Shown here piece by piece: positions 60,736-61,846 of a stretch of 61,846 nt of DNA. The stretch lies in contig JAJDAT010000018.1 in the NCBI GenBank assembly GCA_029261715.1, positions 1 through 61,846 of the forward strand, written 5' to 3'. The DNA is from Nitrospinia bacterium. GTDB taxonomy: Bacteria > Nitrospinota > Nitrospinia > Nitrospinales > JAJDAT01. The notes under the pieces were generated by a model that was not told the DNA's origin, searched no databases, and worked only from the letters and a program-made list of their open reading frames with translations. How positions within the stretch are numbered: the stretch's first letter is position 1; every line of letters starts with the position of its first letter. A program made the position numbers and the translations under genes.

Positions 60736-61817
60736 TGCCTAGAAAATATAATTTCAGTGCGGGACCAGCGATGTTACCAGAAGCCGTGTTAAAGCAGGCG
60801 CAAGAAGAATTGCCGGATTGGCATGGTTCCGGGGCTTCGATCATGGAGATGAGTCACAGAGGCAAGGAATTTGTATCTGTACACGAGGAGGCGGAAAAGG
60901 ATGTCCGTGAACTGCTAGATGTACCCAAGAATTATAAGGTATTGTTTTTACAGGGGGGGGCGACTGCTCAGTTTGCAACAATTCCAATGAATCTGCTTCG
61001 TGGGAAAACCAAAGCTGATTATATTTGGACTGGTGCTTGGGGAAAGAAAGCCATTAGTGAGGCAAAAAAATACTGCCAGGTGAACGTTGCGGCTTCCTCT
61101 GAAGCTGATAAATTCACCACCATTCCTCCCTTTGAGAACTGGTCTTTGAATTCAGATGCTGCTTATGTTCACTATACTCCAAACGAAACAATAGGTGGTG
61201 TGGAATTTCATTGGATTCCTGATACCGGAGATGTGCCACTGGTTGGCGATTTTTCCTCGACGATTTTATCCCGCCCACTCAATATGAGTCGTTTTGGGCT
61301 GATTTATGCGGGTGCGCAAAAAAATATGGGAGCAGCGGGTGTCACGTTAGTAATTGTTCGCGATGATCTCATTGGGAGTTCGTTATCCACGACCCCGAGT
61401 GTTTTCGATTACGCGCAACAAGCTGAAGCGGATTCGATGTTGAATACTCCTCCGACATATACGCTCTATTTGGCGGGTTTGGTCTTCAAATGGTTGAAAA
61501 AACAAGGGGGGCTTTCCGCTATGGCAAAATTGAACGAAAACAAGGCCAATAAATTGTATGCAGCGATTGATAATTCGAACTTCTATAGTAATCCCGTGGA
61601 AAAAGCTTCGCGGTCTTGGATGAATGTGCCATTTGTGTTGGCCAATGCCGACTTGGACAAAGAATTTTTAACAGGTGCTGAGGATGTTGGGTTAACCACC
61701 CTAAAAGGTCATCGTTCAGTCGGAGGAATGCGAGCGAGTATCTATAACGCCATGCCTGAAGCTGGCGTTGATGCTCTGATTGATTATATGAAGGATTTTG
61801 AAAAGCGTAAGGCCTAA
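60735..61817 (+). CDS. serC: phosphoserine aminotransferase
   Basis: 360 residues, full length. SerC signature: YNFSAGPAMLPEAVLKQAQE, ASIMEMSHRGKEF, LFLQGGATAQFATIPMNLL, DFSSTILSRPLN, and GAQKNMGAAGVTLVIV with the PLP-binding Lys. The start MPRKYNFSAGPAMLP resembles gammaproteobacterial SerC. It makes 3-phosphoserine in serine synthesis and can serve in B6 synthesis. Its start codon overlaps the stop of the aminotransferase remnant, so translation is coupled to a leftover ribosome binding site. This suggests the gene was acquired and replaced the previous one. No serA gene is within the window. Confidence 0.96.
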   Translation: MPRKYNFSAGPAMLPEAVLKQAQEELPDWHGSGASIMEMSHRGKEFVSVHEEAEKDVRELLDVPKNYKVLFLQGGATAQFATIPMNLLRGKTKADYIWTGAWGKKAISEAKKYCQVNVAASSEADKFTTIPPFENWSLNSDAAYVHYTPNETIGGVEFHWIPDTGDVPLVGDFSSTILSRPLNMSRFGLIYAGAQKNMGAAGVTLVIVRDDLIGSSLSTTPSVFDYAQQAEADSMLNTPPTYTLYLAGLVFKWLKKQGGLSAMAKLNENKANKLYAAIDNSNFYSNPVEKASRSWMNVPFVLANADLDKEFLTGAEDVGLTTLKGHRSVGGMRASIYNAMPEAGVDALIDYMKDFEKRKA

Positions 61818-61846
61818 GAGTTATATTTTGATCTATGGCTATTTTA

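Overview
The window looks like the chromosome of an A+T-rich, Gram-negative bacterium. Outer-membrane and envelope genes (Pal-type lipoprotein, MltA, an AsmA-like protein, a SurA/PpiC-type foldase, NfeD with an SPFH partner) point to a diderm. A five-gene 2-oxoacid:ferredoxin oxidoreductase cluster of the Hydrogenobacter/Aquifex type (epsilon-alpha-beta-gamma-delta, 48196-52137) is the kind used in the reductive TCA cycle. Together with the many acidic FDLDL/FELEEL proteins this makes a Nitrospinota-like or similar deep-branching bacterium my best guess. That is inference; no rRNA or other phylogenetic marker lies in the window.

Layout. 1-3416: end of a cut ORF, then a large WD40-Roc-COR-zinc ribbon-TIR protein, a candidate immune or cell-death NTPase. 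3601-9085: inositol-phosphatase-like enzyme, small XRE regulator, B12-type radical SAM enzyme, a hypothetical protein, and a polyferredoxin with a long Lys-rich N-terminus. 9225-11009: aspS. 11277-15239: an unusual run of small genes. Two encode the zinc/dimerisation half of Fur without the DNA-binding half. A leftward operon encodes an 80-aa protein, a DUF2325 protein, a degenerate receiver and a 34-aa membrane peptide. Two good Fur-box matches sit between the leftward operon and the second Fur-like gene. A Pal-like lipoprotein gene lies downstream. 15816-20571: cNMP-binding domain, SPFH/NfeD pair, AraC-GyrI regulator, single-domain CheY.

20680-28000 is rich in dispersed intergenic repeats. 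One copy is split by an IS110-family (IS1111-type) element with recognisable 12-bp inverted repeats. The same stretch carries a cytochrome P450 with a probable TetR operator and the TetR gene, a HicBA module, dinB and, further on, lexA. 29298-33033 is a four-gene operon: a protein with a Cys/His pair spaced as in CNF1-type deamidases, ArsC, and two secreted metallophosphatases. 33190-47702 is mostly housekeeping (DUF3386, foldase, Nfu, Na+/solute symporter, purM, AsmA-like, M28 peptidase, pcm, a PRTase, mltA, rnhA).

48196-52137 is the oxidoreductase operon, with a clear sigma70-type promoter and a terminator. 52492-57404 holds a hypothetical gene, dut, a macro-domain gene, a second nfu, a LOG-family gene, a dGTPase-like gene and a TPR protein. 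57654-59861 is a very acidic protein with 30-residue tandem repeats. The window ends with an RDD membrane protein, a 47-codon remnant of a class V aminotransferase, and an intact serC fused to the remnant's translation unit, which looks like in-place gene replacement.

The observations most worth following are the Fur-box divergent locus with HTH-less Fur proteins, the WD40-Roc-COR-TIR protein, the CNF-like protein in the arsC operon, the IS inserted into a dispersed repeat, and the aminotransferase/serC junction.
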